NCBI GenBank assembly: GCA_028293745.1
Contig: JAQGOF010000105.1
Span: 39,611-103,610 of the forward strand
Reading direction: 5' to 3'
DNA: 64,000 nucleotides
Source of the DNA: Gammaproteobacteria bacterium
GTDB lineage: Bacteria; Pseudomonadota; Gammaproteobacteria; Steroidobacterales; Steroidobacteraceae
Shown here: one piece after another, positions 17,051-25,409 of the stretch
Layout of the letters: each line of letters opens with the position of its first letter
Numbering within the stretch: position 1 is the stretch's first letter
Position numbers and translations under genes: made by a program
Notes under the pieces: model-generated
Database searches by the model: none
What the model was told of the DNA's origin: nothing
What the model saw: the letters and a program-made list of their open reading frames with translations, nothing else

Positions 17051-17866
17051 TCACACTCCCAGCGATCGCAGTATTCCACCGAGATTTTCCGCCGCCCTGC
17101 GAACGGCTGCGACCCTGCCTTCCGCATCGATGCGCGGCCCAATCAACTCGATGTCGAAGGTGCCCGTATATCCGGCATCCAGCATCCACTGCACGATTCG
17201 CTTGACTGGAATAGCGCCGTCTCCGGGAACCGCCCGCGACGGCAAGGACCGATCGCCGTACACGTAATCGCAGACCTGCACGAGATTGCAGCGCGGCATG
17301 GCACGCTCGATCGACTCACGCAACCCAGCTTCGGTCCAGCAAGCAAACAGGTCGATGCATACGCCTACATCCGCCAACTCCGCAAGGGTTACCGCGTCGC
17401 GCAAAGTATGCGCGATATGTACGTCGGCGTAGAGAGGTGCTGAATTCTCGATCATCAACGGAATGCCGGCCGCCTTTGCCTGCATGACGCATGGCGCGAG
17501 CGCTGCCCGGAAAGCTTGCGCCGCTTCTTCCCACGCGAGCGAGCCATGACCACCTGTCAGCATGTAGATCGAGCGCGCATGGAGGCTTTTGGCATCGTGG
17601 ATCAAGCGCGTCAGCGTGTCGCGCGCATCGCGCCAGGACTCTTCACGTAGTTCCAAATGCCGACCGGGCAGAAACACATGAGTCATGCTTTCAACACTAC
17701 AATTGTTCGTTCGAAGCGCCTCCCGTGCCGCAGGAAGCCCTTCCTTCAGCAGAACGTCGCTCGCCAGACTCACGCGACGCGCGCCAAGCTCGCGACAGAA
17801 GCCAGCCAGCTCGCTCAAGGTGGCGCCCGGAAAGCAAACAGCGTGTACGGACAGTCTTTCGTGCAT
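17051..17866 (-). CDS. Xylose-isomerase-like TIM-barrel protein (sugar phosphate isomerase/epimerase superfamily)
   Basis: The protein is about 271 residues from ATG 17866. A GTG at 17917, overlapping the sulfotransferase stop, is an alternative start. It shows the AP-endonuclease-2/xylose-isomerase fold, with likely metal ligands in MIENSAP, GVCIDLFACW, QVCDYVYGD and FDIELIG. Members isomerise, epimerise or dehydrate hydroxy-acid and sugar-like substrates using a divalent metal. The product VPGDGAIPVKRIVQWMLDAGY segment is typical. Its role beside F420 genes is not known. Confidence 0.8.
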   Translation of the reverse strand: MHERLSVHAVCFPGATLSELAGFCRELGARRVSLASDVLLKEGLPAAREALRTNNCSVESMTHVFLPGRHLELREESWRDARDTLTRLIHDAKSLHARSIYMLTGGHGSLAWEEAAQAFRAALAPCVMQAKAAGIPLMIENSAPLYADVHIAHTLRDAVTLAELADVGVCIDLFACWTEAGLRESIERAMPRCNLVQVCDYVYGDRSLPSRAVPGDGAIPVKRIVQWMLDAGYTGTFDIELIGPRIDAEGRVAAVRRAAENLGGILRSLGV

Positions 17867-17913
17867 GTCGGTGTCGCCCTGCGATCGGCCCGGCTCGGGA
17901 CGCCCGAGCGCCT

Positions 17914-19083
17914 TCACTTTCGCCGTTCCATCTCCAGCCCGAAGCGTTTCCGATAAGGCTCGAATTGCGCGTGCAGCGCCTCGATGTCCGCGCCAATCAC
18001 GTCGGTCGAATACCGAAACTTCCCATACCGGTCAGCCTTGTTGTTTTGCAAATAACTGCGCATGGCGGCCTCGGTCTCAGGGCCAAACGGCACGCCGCAC
18101 TTCTCGTAGAAACCGCGGATCGTCCCGACAGGGTCGGCGGTGAAGTCCGGGTATCGAACGTGATGTATGCGGGGATCGTTGATCAACGGGTTGTTCAGGG
18201 TCGCCTGAAAGCTTGCACGGCTGGCGGCCAGGTGTATGCGCGCCTGCTCCTTCCAGTCCACATGGCCGGTCAGCGCTTCCACGAGCTCACCCGTGAGGAC
18301 GATGCGCGAGGCTGTAACCTGGACGGGGTCGCGGTGCACCCAGATGATCCGCGCATCCGGGTAGGTTTCAAACAGGGCCTGCAGCCGCGCTCCGTGAAAG
18401 CCCTTCAGCACCCAGTACTTCTTCGGTCGGCCGAACTGACACTGCTGGAGCATCATCTTGTGCAAGCGGTACTGAGCACGGGGGTCCATGGGCAAGCCGC
18501 CGATGTTCATGCCCATCGGCACGCGCCACCACGCCGTCGGTGTCATCACACGGAAATCGAATGCCCAGGTGCGCTCGCATTCCGGCAGCCCGTTGCCCAA
18601 CATGTCGTTGTAGGGATGGCTGATGAGCCACTTGGGGATTCTCTCGAGGATTTCTCTCCAGTCCTGATCGGCGCGGGCGCGCCGAGGATCATTGGGTGCA
18701 GCCAGGCCGGGAGGCGGCGAGGGGTACATCACTTCCCAGAATCGAAGTGCGCGCCCGTTGGGATCGACAGACAACAGCGCATGGAGCAAGGTCGTCCCGG
18801 AACGCGGCTCTCCGGTCGCAAACAGCGGTTGTTCAATCTTCTCTGCGGCGACGGGCGAGCGCTTGCGGTCTTCCATGAGCTGCAGTCGCGAGGTCAGGAG
18901 CCACGAACAGACCGATGCCGCGGCACGTTGACCGGTCTCATCCATCCGCTGGGCTTGAAGCCAGGACACCGCTTGGCGAAACCTGGCAGGCAGCGTGTTG
19001 TCCCCATAGTCACTCAGACGGGTGTCGGCTTCCGCCTGTGCGAGTAGCGTATCAGCGTTCAGGATTTCGTTACTGGAGTCCAT
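17914..19083 (-). CDS. PAPS-dependent sulfotransferase family protein 1
   Basis: The protein is about 389 residues from ATG 19083. It has the 5'-phosphosulfate loop GEPRSGTTLLH (about residues 91-101) and the 3'-phosphate-binding stretch WVHRDPVQVTASRIVLTGEL. It would transfer sulfate from PAPS to a hydroxyl or similar group, probably on a small lipophilic acceptor. It sits between the LLM oxidoreductase and the TIM-barrel gene in the F420 operon, with gaps of a few bases. A second family member with PAPS-making enzymes is at 49983. The two are related but clearly different in sequence. Confidence 0.9.
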   Translation of the reverse strand: MDSSNEILNADTLLAQAEADTRLSDYGDNTLPARFRQAVSWLQAQRMDETGQRAAASVCSWLLTSRLQLMEDRKRSPVAAEKIEQPLFATGEPRSGTTLLHALLSVDPNGRALRFWEVMYPSPPPGLAAPNDPRRARADQDWREILERIPKWLISHPYNDMLGNGLPECERTWAFDFRVMTPTAWWRVPMGMNIGGLPMDPRAQYRLHKMMLQQCQFGRPKKYWVLKGFHGARLQALFETYPDARIIWVHRDPVQVTASRIVLTGELVEALTGHVDWKEQARIHLAASRASFQATLNNPLINDPRIHHVRYPDFTADPVGTIRGFYEKCGVPFGPETEAAMRSYLQNNKADRYGKFRYSTDVIGADIEALHAQFEPYRKRFGLEMERRK

Positions 19084-19087
19084 GTGT

Positions 19088-20206
19088 TCACCCAACAAGA
19101 CGCACGATCTCATCTTCAGCGTCCCGCACCTTTTGGGCGGAGCGCGCCGCGTACTTCAGTCCGGCCATTCCCCCGTAGTCGAGGATCTTGCAGACGCGCA
19201 AGCCGGCTTCCACGTAACCCTTGAGAGTGCGCGCGATCTGTTTGGGCGTGCCATGCGGTACGACTGAGAGGATCGCCTCGACGTTGACCTGCTTCAACAT
19301 CGCGAGAATCCGTTCACGCGGCAGTACCTCGGGGTTGATGTCCTGATAGCCGCGCCAGCTATCGCCCAGCGGATGCTCGAAGCCGTGCTGGCGCATGATC
19401 TGTGCTGGAATCTGCAGGACGTAGGCCTTCACGAGAGGCGCTTCGAGTATCTGAGCCAGTTCCGCATCGTTGTCGGCAATCAGACAGGTCCAGATGAACG
19501 CCGGCGTGATGGCCTGGGGATCGCGACCGGCCCGCTCGGCCGAGCTGCGTACCACGTGGAGTTTCTCCGCATAGTCTTCGGGTGAGTAGGCGCCGGCCGG
19601 CCACCAGCCATCGCAATGGCGGCCAATGATGTCCAACATGCGCGGACCGCTGCCTCCCGCCCAGATCCTGGGCACACGTCCCTCGTACGGCTCGGTGTCC
19701 AGGCGTGCGTGCCGCAGCTGGTAGAACTGACCTGAGAAGTCCACCGGTCCTTCGCTTTCCCAGAGCATGCGGATGACCTTGAGCGACTCCTCGAACCGAC
19801 CTACAGGTTTGGAGAAGTCGAACCCGTACGGGACGGTGTTTTCCGTTTCACCGCTACCCACCCCAAGTATGAAGCGGCCGCGCGAGATGTGGTCGATAGT
19901 CAATGCGGTCTGTGCCAGCAGGGATGGATGCCGGCGCACGGTATCCACCACGCTGGTTACGATCGGCACATTCTTCGTTAGCGCGGCAACAGCTGCGGCT
20001 ATCGCGAGTCCATCGAGGTGACGGTGTGGCGAAGCAGACGTGGTCGCGAGATCCGTGAACTCCGGCGTCCAGATCGCGTCAGGCCAGAAGCTCACCATGT
20101 GATCCGGAAGCCAGATCGAGTGATAGCGGCCGCTGTCCAACACACCGAGCGTCGATAAGTCCATTGGAAGCGTCGTACGAAAAAAGGCCGCCGGCTGAAT
20201 CTTCAT
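19088..20206 (-). CDS. LLM-class F420-dependent oxidoreductase 1
   Basis: The protein is about 372 residues, starting at ATG 20206 (MKIQPAAFFRTT). It is a luciferase-like TIM barrel with VPIVTSVVDTVRRHPSLLAQTALTIDHISRGRFILGVGSGE, the signature of F420-binding LLM enzymes related to Mer and the F420-dependent glucose-6-phosphate dehydrogenase. Co-transcription with CofE, CofCGH and the F420:NADP oxidoreductase supports F420 rather than FMN as cofactor. It would move hydride between F420 and an unknown substrate. A gap of 165 bases separates it from CofE; no gene is seen there. Confidence 0.9.
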   Translation of the reverse strand: MKIQPAAFFRTTLPMDLSTLGVLDSGRYHSIWLPDHMVSFWPDAIWTPEFTDLATTSASPHRHLDGLAIAAAVAALTKNVPIVTSVVDTVRRHPSLLAQTALTIDHISRGRFILGVGSGETENTVPYGFDFSKPVGRFEESLKVIRMLWESEGPVDFSGQFYQLRHARLDTEPYEGRVPRIWAGGSGPRMLDIIGRHCDGWWPAGAYSPEDYAEKLHVVRSSAERAGRDPQAITPAFIWTCLIADNDAELAQILEAPLVKAYVLQIPAQIMRQHGFEHPLGDSWRGYQDINPEVLPRERILAMLKQVNVEAILSVVPHGTPKQIARTLKGYVEAGLRVCKILDYGGMAGLKYAARSAQKVRDAEDEIVRLVG

Positions 20207-20371
20207 GATGTCCCCTATCGACGAGTCGCTGCGCAAATCCCTACTCGATGGTCGTCATTCTTTCCCTCGACGCAGGCGCCTCGCAACGCCGCCGACCGTC
20301 GATTTCGGGCCATGTGGCGTTTGGCCGGCACCGCGCAGCCGTCCATCGCCCGTGGGAGTCGCGCCACCCGC

Positions 20372-21127
20372 TTATCGGAAGAGATCTTCCGCGGGCGGCC
20401 GCACCAGCGCCGCTGCAGGGCAATCGTCCGCCTCCCAGCGCAAGCCGCGCACCAACACCGCCGGTACGCCCTCCGCGCCTTCGCCTGTCACCAGCCCACC
20501 CGCGGCGGCGATCATGTCGCCGAGCGCGACTTGGGTAACCTCGAGCTTGCGCCCGTTACGATCCGCTTCGCCCCTGCGATCGATCAGCGCAGGCAGCCCG
20601 CTCGCGCCGATTGCAACATTGACCACACCCAAGCGCCACGGTCGTCCGAAGCTGTCGCAGATCAGGACTGCAGGCGGTTGAGGCCAGTACTCGCCCAGCG
20701 CCGTGCGCAGCCGCTGCGCCGATGCGTCCGCATCGAGCGGCAACAGCAGTGCCCGATCTTGACCACCGGGTCCCATGTTGGATCGATCGATGCCGGCGTT
20801 AGCCATGACATGGCCTGATCGGTGGCGCGTGATCAGCACCTCGGGCGCGGTGCGCACGACGGCGGTTGATTCAGCAAGCACGAGCTCGACAAACCTCGCA
20901 TCTTTGCGCGTAATCGCAGCGAGCTCGATCGCCTTTGGGGACGGCGTGACGCTGGCAAGCTCTACGAACCGTCCCTCCGCTTTGGAGACGATCTTCTGAG
21001 TCACCATCAGCACGTCGTTTCGTTGAGGGACCAGGTCCGCAGCACTCAGCGCGTGCGCCAGCAGGCGCGCCAGGTCATCGCCCGGTACGACCTCACCAAT
21101 GGCCGAAAGAGGGTGGAGCTCAATCAC
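20372..21127 (-). CDS. cofE: Coenzyme F420:L-glutamate ligase
   Basis: This 251-residue protein is of normal length for CofE. It has VMVTQKIVSKAEGRFVEL near the N-terminus, ITRHRSGHVMANAGIDRSNM in the middle and ICDSFGRPWRLGVVNVAIG, all hallmarks of the family. It adds glutamates to F420-0 using GTP. The start is GTG 21127, six bases after the oxidoreductase stop. CofD/FbiA, which makes its substrate by joining Fo to the CofC product, is absent here and must lie elsewhere if the pathway works. Confidence 0.94.
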   Translation of the reverse strand: MIELHPLSAIGEVVPGDDLARLLAHALSAADLVPQRNDVLMVTQKIVSKAEGRFVELASVTPSPKAIELAAITRKDARFVELVLAESTAVVRTAPEVLITRHRSGHVMANAGIDRSNMGPGGQDRALLLPLDADASAQRLRTALGEYWPQPPAVLICDSFGRPWRLGVVNVAIGASGLPALIDRRGEADRNGRKLEVTQVALGDMIAAAGGLVTGEGAEGVPAVLVRGLRWEADDCPAAALVRPPAEDLFR

Positions 21128-21133
21128 GGCGCT

Positions 21134-21790
21134 TTACTCATCAGGAGTAACGAGCTGGCCCGTGATGACCACCCCGGCGCCGTCCACCTGATAGGTCTTG
21201 TTGATGAATATGAGGACGGAGGTCATTGCCTCTGCTGCCGCCGAGTTGGTCAATGCACCGCCGTGAATACCTCGGAGCCCAGTCTGCGCGACGAGCTCAA
21301 CCACCTCAGCGCGGGCGCCTTTGTCGTCGCCGAACACGAGCACGTCGCAGTCGATGTGCTGATCCGTTGCAAGCTTGTGGGCAGCAACATTGTGGAAGGC
21401 GGACACGACCCTCACGCCCGGACCCAACAGTTTCTGCGCGCGTTGGGCAGCGCTGCCTTCAGGCGGGAGCTGGACCCGCATCACTTTCGGTGGCACGAGC
21501 GGTACGGTGGTGTCGACTACGACTTTGCCGGCAACATGCGGCGCAATCTCGGCCAATGTGAGCTGCTGCGCGGCAAAGGGCACGGTCACAATCACGATGC
21601 TCCCCGCCATTGCAGCGTCAGCGTTGGCAAGGCCCGTCAGCCCGAACCCAAGCTCAGCCGCGGTGCGGGCCGCGCTTTCCGCCGATCGGGAGCCAATGAT
21701 TACTTTGCGTCCGGCTTTGGCCAGCCTGCGGGCGATCGCTGCGCCCAGCTTACCCGTCCCGCCGATTACCGCGATGGTCCTGTCTGACAT
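21134..21790 (-). CDS. F420H2:NADP+ oxidoreductase (NPDR/Fno)
   Basis: This 218-residue protein has an N-terminal Rossmann fold with IGGTGKLGAAIARRLAKAG followed by VIIGSRSAE, the NADP-phosphate-binding segment. Later come TVPFAAQQ and the F420-side segment VSAFHNVAAHKLA. It passes hydride between NADPH and F420, keeping a pool of reduced deazaflavin for the LLM enzymes. It starts within the TetR stop (TGATG), so the two are translationally linked. The direction in vivo (F420 reduction by NADPH) is inferred from use in other aerobes. Confidence 0.92.
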   Translation of the reverse strand: MSDRTIAVIGGTGKLGAAIARRLAKAGRKVIIGSRSAESAARTAAELGFGLTGLANADAAMAGSIVIVTVPFAAQQLTLAEIAPHVAGKVVVDTTVPLVPPKVMRVQLPPEGSAAQRAQKLLGPGVRVVSAFHNVAAHKLATDQHIDCDVLVFGDDKGARAEVVELVAQTGLRGIHGGALTNSAAAEAMTSVLIFINKTYQVDGAGVVITGQLVTPDE

Positions 21791-22479
21791 CAGGAGCTCC
21801 CGAATCCGAAGTTGGCGCGGCTGCCCTCTTTGATGAAGTCATTGACGGCGGCCGTGATTTCCTCATCGGTCGCGAGTCCCGCAGGGAATATCCAGTCCTT
21901 GAACATGACACTGGCCAGGACCGCGCCAAAGACGACGCGTACCGTCAGCCTCGGATCGACTTTCGCCCGGCCCTTCAGCCGCAGGCTCATGAGGGAGGCG
22001 CACCGATCGAAGTAGGTATGCAGGCTGTCGATCGCGGGTTGCGCGGTTCCGGACTCATAGGTCTGCGCCACCACCAGTGAAGCCAGTATCCCCGAGTTCT
22101 CGCGGATGAAGCGCTGCAGCTCCGTTGCATACAGATCAGTCATTTCTGCATTGCTGGCCGCTTTACGGATCTCGGGCATGTGCTGGTTGATGAAGTGCGT
22201 GAAATGCTGGTCCACCGGCTTGAAGATTGTCTCGCGGAACAGGTTGGACTTCGAGCCGAAATAGCGAAACAGCTGAGCCTCGGTCACATCCGCGTTGCGA
22301 GCGATCGCCGCCGTCGTCGCTCCAGCGAATCCACTGCGCTTGAATTCCTCACGTGCGGCCTGGACGATCCGATTCAATATGTCGTCCCGCGAACGCCGCG
22401 TACGTTTCACCGTACGGGAGCGCCGCCTGCGCGGCGCGACCTGCGAAGCGGCAGCCGTCGAAAGCTTGTTCTTCTGCAA
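21790..22479 (-). CDS. TetR-family regulator heading the F420 operon
   Basis: The chosen start is TTG at 22479 because a perfect AGGAGG ribosome site lies seven bases upstream; a farther start at 22527 has none. The product is about 229 residues. It has a basic N-terminus, a TetR helix-turn-helix (GATTAAIARNADVTEAQLFRYFGSK) and a helical sensor domain. It is divergent from the Rieske/KstD genes, and the gap holds a perfect palindrome at 22563-22580. It likely controls both directions, and perhaps the second copy of that site at 56384. Confidence 0.88.
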   Translation of the reverse strand: MQKNKLSTAAASQVAPRRRRSRTVKRTRRSRDDILNRIVQAAREEFKRSGFAGATTAAIARNADVTEAQLFRYFGSKSNLFRETIFKPVDQHFTHFINQHMPEIRKAASNAEMTDLYATELQRFIRENSGILASLVVAQTYESGTAQPAIDSLHTYFDRCASLMSLRLKGRAKVDPRLTVRVVFGAVLASVMFKDWIFPAGLATDEEITAAVNDFIKEGSRANFGFGSS

Positions 22480-22486
22480 TGCGAAT

Positions 22487-22492
22487 CCTCCT
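22487..22492 (-). promoter_or_regulatory. Ribosome-binding site that sets the TetR start
   Basis: AGGAGG on the minus strand lies seven bases before a TTG codon at 22479. This supports TTG initiation over the upstream candidate start. Confidence 0.75.
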
Positions 22493-22562
22493 GCGAAATA
22501 TTCTGCCAGGCGCCGTGCCCGTTGCACCCCCCAAGGCTTGCCGAGGCTGATATCCTCTCATA

Positions 22563-22580
22563 AGATAGTGAGCACTATCT
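22563..22580. promoter_or_regulatory. Perfect palindromic operator, copy 1
   Basis: AGATAGTG-AG-CACTATCT: two perfect 8-base arms around two bases, in the divergent region between the TetR gene and the Rieske/KstD genes, 33 bases before the Rieske start. The same arms recur at 56384-56405. Size and symmetry fit a TetR-type operator; the adjacent TetR is the likely binder. Confidence 0.75.
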
Positions 22581-22612
22581 AGGCGTCTGCGGCCTGCACC
22601 GGGGGAGATACT

Positions 22613-23670
22613 ATGAGTGTCCCATCGCGCAACGTGAATCGGGGAGGCCCGTCGCAGTCTGCTGCAGGGGGGACAGAGTGGCCGCCGAGCTGGAACGTCC
22701 AGCCCCATGGCATCAGTGTCGGCCGCTATATCGATCCCGCCTTCATGCGTCTCGAGTACGAGCGACTCTGGAGTCGCGTGTGGCAGGTGGCTGCGAGGCT
22801 CGATGAGGTCCCGGAAACCGGTGACTACACGACCTACGAGATCGGCGACCAGTCGGTCGTGATCGTGCGAGTGGATCAGTCCACCATCAAGGCGTACCAC
22901 AACGTCTGTCCTCATCGGGGTACCGCGCTCGCACAGGGCTCCGGCAGGTTCGGCAGCTGTCGCATCATATGCCCCTTTCACGGTTGGCGCTGGGACCTGG
23001 CCGGTAACAACCAGTTCGTACTCGAGCGGCAGGAGTTTCGCGGGGGCCAGCTGCGCGACAGCGACGTCGCTTTGCGGGCTGTGCAGGTGGCTGTGTTTGC
23101 GGGGTTCGTGTTCATCAACTTCGATCCCAACCCGCAAGCCTTCGACGAATTCATCGCGCCGGTTCGCCCTTTCATCGAGGATCTGGCGATCGGCGACATG
23201 CACCACTACTGCAGCTGCCGGTGGGGGACCCGGTAGAAGCGATGGCCGCGCGCCTGTCCCTCCTGAACCGACCCCGGAGACCCTTGGGATGTGGGGGGGG
23301 TGAGGTCTTTATCTTCCCGAATTTCATGATCCTGCCCCAGGCCGGCAATGCCCAGATGTACCGCGCGCGTCCTGATCCGTCCGACCCTGACCGCTGCATC
23401 TTCGAGATCTACTCCACCAAAACCTATCCCGCATCAACCAAGCCACCCCGTGCCACCGCCGAACGCGTGACCGAGTTGGGCGATCCCGCTCAACTGCTGC
23501 TGATTCCACGCCAGGACCTGGGCAACATTCCCCGGATTCAGAAGGGGCTGCACTCGCGCGGAATTCAGCATACGTGGCTCGCGGCTGACCAGGAGAAGAT
23601 CATTCTGAACATGCACCAGGAGCTCGATCGCTATCTGCGCGCCGGCAACTGGAAGGAGGGGGGGACATGA
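22613..23670 (+). pseudogene. Rieske aromatic-ring oxygenase alpha subunit, internally deleted and frameshifted
   Basis: The first frame (22613-23236) encodes an N-terminal Rieske domain with intact iron-sulfur ligands (CPHRGT and CPFHGW). It ends just after IGDMHHYCS, where the catalytic domain should begin. A second frame (23221-23670) encodes only the C-terminal part (FIFPNFMILPQAG to the end). The stretch with the mononuclear-iron ligands, normally containing a NWK...AYH..H block, is missing. The remaining coding length is about 350 residues against a usual 420-460. An eight-G run at 23291-23298 lies in the damaged zone. It is either a decayed gene or an assembly fault. The stop overlaps the flavoprotein start. 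Confidence 0.85.
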
Positions 23671-25409
23671 GTGATTTCGATGAGGTCTTCGACTTGGTCG
23701 TGGTAGGCAGCGGTGGCGGCTCCATGTGTGCGGGGCTGGTGATGCGATCGGCGGGCAAGGGTGTACTCATTCTCGAGAAGACCGATCTCGTCGGCGGCAC
23801 CAGCGCGCGCTCTGGCGGTGTCATGTGGATGCCCAACAATCCGTTCATGAAGCGTGACGGCGTTGAGGACAGCTTCGAAAAGGCAACCACTTATCTGGAT
23901 GCCGTTTTGGGCGATCAAAAGGATGCTCCCGGTGCCTCGCGCGAGCGGCGTCGCACGTACCTGACCGAGGCGCCGCGAATGGTGGATTTCCTCGGCAGCC
24001 AGGGCGTCAAGCTAACGCGCGTCACGGAATGGCCTGATTATTACGACGAGCGTCCCGGCGGGTCGGCGTCAGGACGGACGGTCGTGGCCGAGCTCTTCGA
24101 TGCAAACGAGCTCGGGTCATGGAAGCAGAAGTTGCGACCCAGTTTCATTCGGGCGCCGGTACCGGCCACTCTCGAGGAGATGCTGGAGTTACCGGGACTC
24201 AAGCGCTCCTGGCGGGTCAAGATGCTGCTGCTGAAGCTGGTGGTGCGCGGGATCATTGCCAAAATCACGGGTAAGGATTGGGTGGCAGGGGGTGCTGCGC
24301 TTCAAGGACGCATGCTGCAGGCGGCGGTGCGTACAGGTGTTGAGATTCGAACAGAATCGCCAGTGACCGAGCTCATCGTAGAGGGCGGCGTGGTGACAGG
24401 CGTTGTCACTGTCAAGGAGGGCCGCCCGTGGCGCGTGGGAGCGCGGTCAGGCGTGCTCGTCAATGCCGGCGGTTTCGCACATAACCAACAGATGCGCGAC
24501 AGATATCAGCCCGGAACATCCGTGAAGTGGACGATGGCTGCGCCCGGCGACACGGGCGAGATGATCGAGGAGATGATGCGCCAGGGTGCCGCGATCGCCC
24601 AGATGGAGGAGCGGGTGGGCTGTCAAGTGACGTTGCCGCCGGGTGCGGAAGAGGGTGAGTTCAAACCGACCGCCCAGGGGATGACAGCATCGCCGCACGC
24701 GATTCTGGTAGACCAGAGTGGCGTGCGATATATGAATGAGGGCGGCTCGTACATGGCCTATTGCAAGGCCATGCTGGAGCGTAACAAAGTCGTGCCCGCC
24801 GTCCCGAGCTGGTGTGTGTTCGACAACCAGTACATGCGTAACTACATGTTGGCCGGCACGATGCCGGGCAGCAAGAAACCGCAGCGCTGGTACGACGAGG
24901 GTTATCTCAAGCAGGCCGGCACGATTGAGGAGCTCGCGCGGAAACTCAACATGGGCCCTGCGAGGCTCAGGGCGACCGTGGAGCGTTTCAACCAGTTCGT
25001 CGCTCAGAACCGCGACGAGGATTTCCTGCGCGGCGAGCGTGCATATGACCGCTGGCTGGGTGACCCCTTCAACAAGCCCTCGGAGACGTTAGGGTCGATC
25101 ACTGAGCCGCCTTTCTATGCGGTTCCTGTGCTTCCTGGCGATGTTGGAACCTACGGTGGCGTCGTCACGGACGAATATGCCCGCGTACTGCGCCAGGACG
25201 GATCAGTGATTCCAGGGCTTTATGCCACGGGTGTGTCAACTGCATCGGTGATGGGACGTGCCTACCCGGGCGCGGGCTCGAGCGTCGGGCCATCTTTTGT
25301 CTGGGGTTATGTCGCTGCGAAGCATGCAGCCACATCGGCAAACGTCGGCCTGCCGGGGCGCGCATCCAACGTTGCACAGGTTCAGGTGGGAAGTTTGGCC
25401 AGAACTTGA
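23667..25409 (+). CDS. 3-ketosteroid delta-1-dehydrogenase-like FAD protein
   Basis: This 580-residue flavoprotein has an N-terminal dinucleotide fold (VVVGSGGGSMCAGLV), GGTSARSGGVMWMP, and the C-terminal PFYAVPVLPGDVGTYGG and PGAGSSVGPSFVWGY blocks. These are the hallmarks of the KstD branch of the fumarate-reductase flavoprotein family. Such enzymes introduce a 1,2 double bond into 3-keto ring A of steroids or act on similar cyclic ketones. The substrate here is inferred. It starts in a four-base overlap with the broken Rieske gene. Its 3' end overlaps that of the LLM gene by 28 bases tail to tail. Confidence 0.87.
   Translation: MSDFDEVFDLVVVGSGGGSMCAGLVMRSAGKGVLILEKTDLVGGTSARSGGVMWMPNNPFMKRDGVEDSFEKATTYLDAVLGDQKDAPGASRERRRTYLTEAPRMVDFLGSQGVKLTRVTEWPDYYDERPGGSASGRTVVAELFDANELGSWKQKLRPSFIRAPVPATLEEMLELPGLKRSWRVKMLLLKLVVRGIIAKITGKDWVAGGAALQGRMLQAAVRTGVEIRTESPVTELIVEGGVVTGVVTVKEGRPWRVGARSGVLVNAGGFAHNQQMRDRYQPGTSVKWTMAAPGDTGEMIEEMMRQGAAIAQMEERVGCQVTLPPGAEEGEFKPTAQGMTASPHAILVDQSGVRYMNEGGSYMAYCKAMLERNKVVPAVPSWCVFDNQYMRNYMLAGTMPGSKKPQRWYDEGYLKQAGTIEELARKLNMGPARLRATVERFNQFVAQNRDEDFLRGERAYDRWLGDPFNKPSETLGSITEPPFYAVPVLPGDVGTYGGVVTDEYARVLRQDGSVIPGLYATGVSTASVMGRAYPGAGSSVGPSFVWGYVAAKHAATSANVGLPGRASNVAQVQVGSLART

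Noticed and set aside
15858..17267. Long rightward frame of 469 codons opposite the DUF1214 and TIM-barrel genes
   Set aside because: It is antisense to two well-supported genes, has no recognisable domain or ribosome site, and shows the His/Arg/Pro-rich composition typical of shadow frames in GC-rich DNA.
17491..19047. Rightward frame of 518 codons opposite the sulfotransferase
   Set aside because: Antisense shadow of a gene with clear PAPS-binding motifs; no family resemblance of its own.
20207..20371. Possible small gene in the 165-base gap between CofE and LLM 1
   Set aside because: Only shadow-like frames with no ribosome site or signal peptide were seen; it is probably leader or a spacer.
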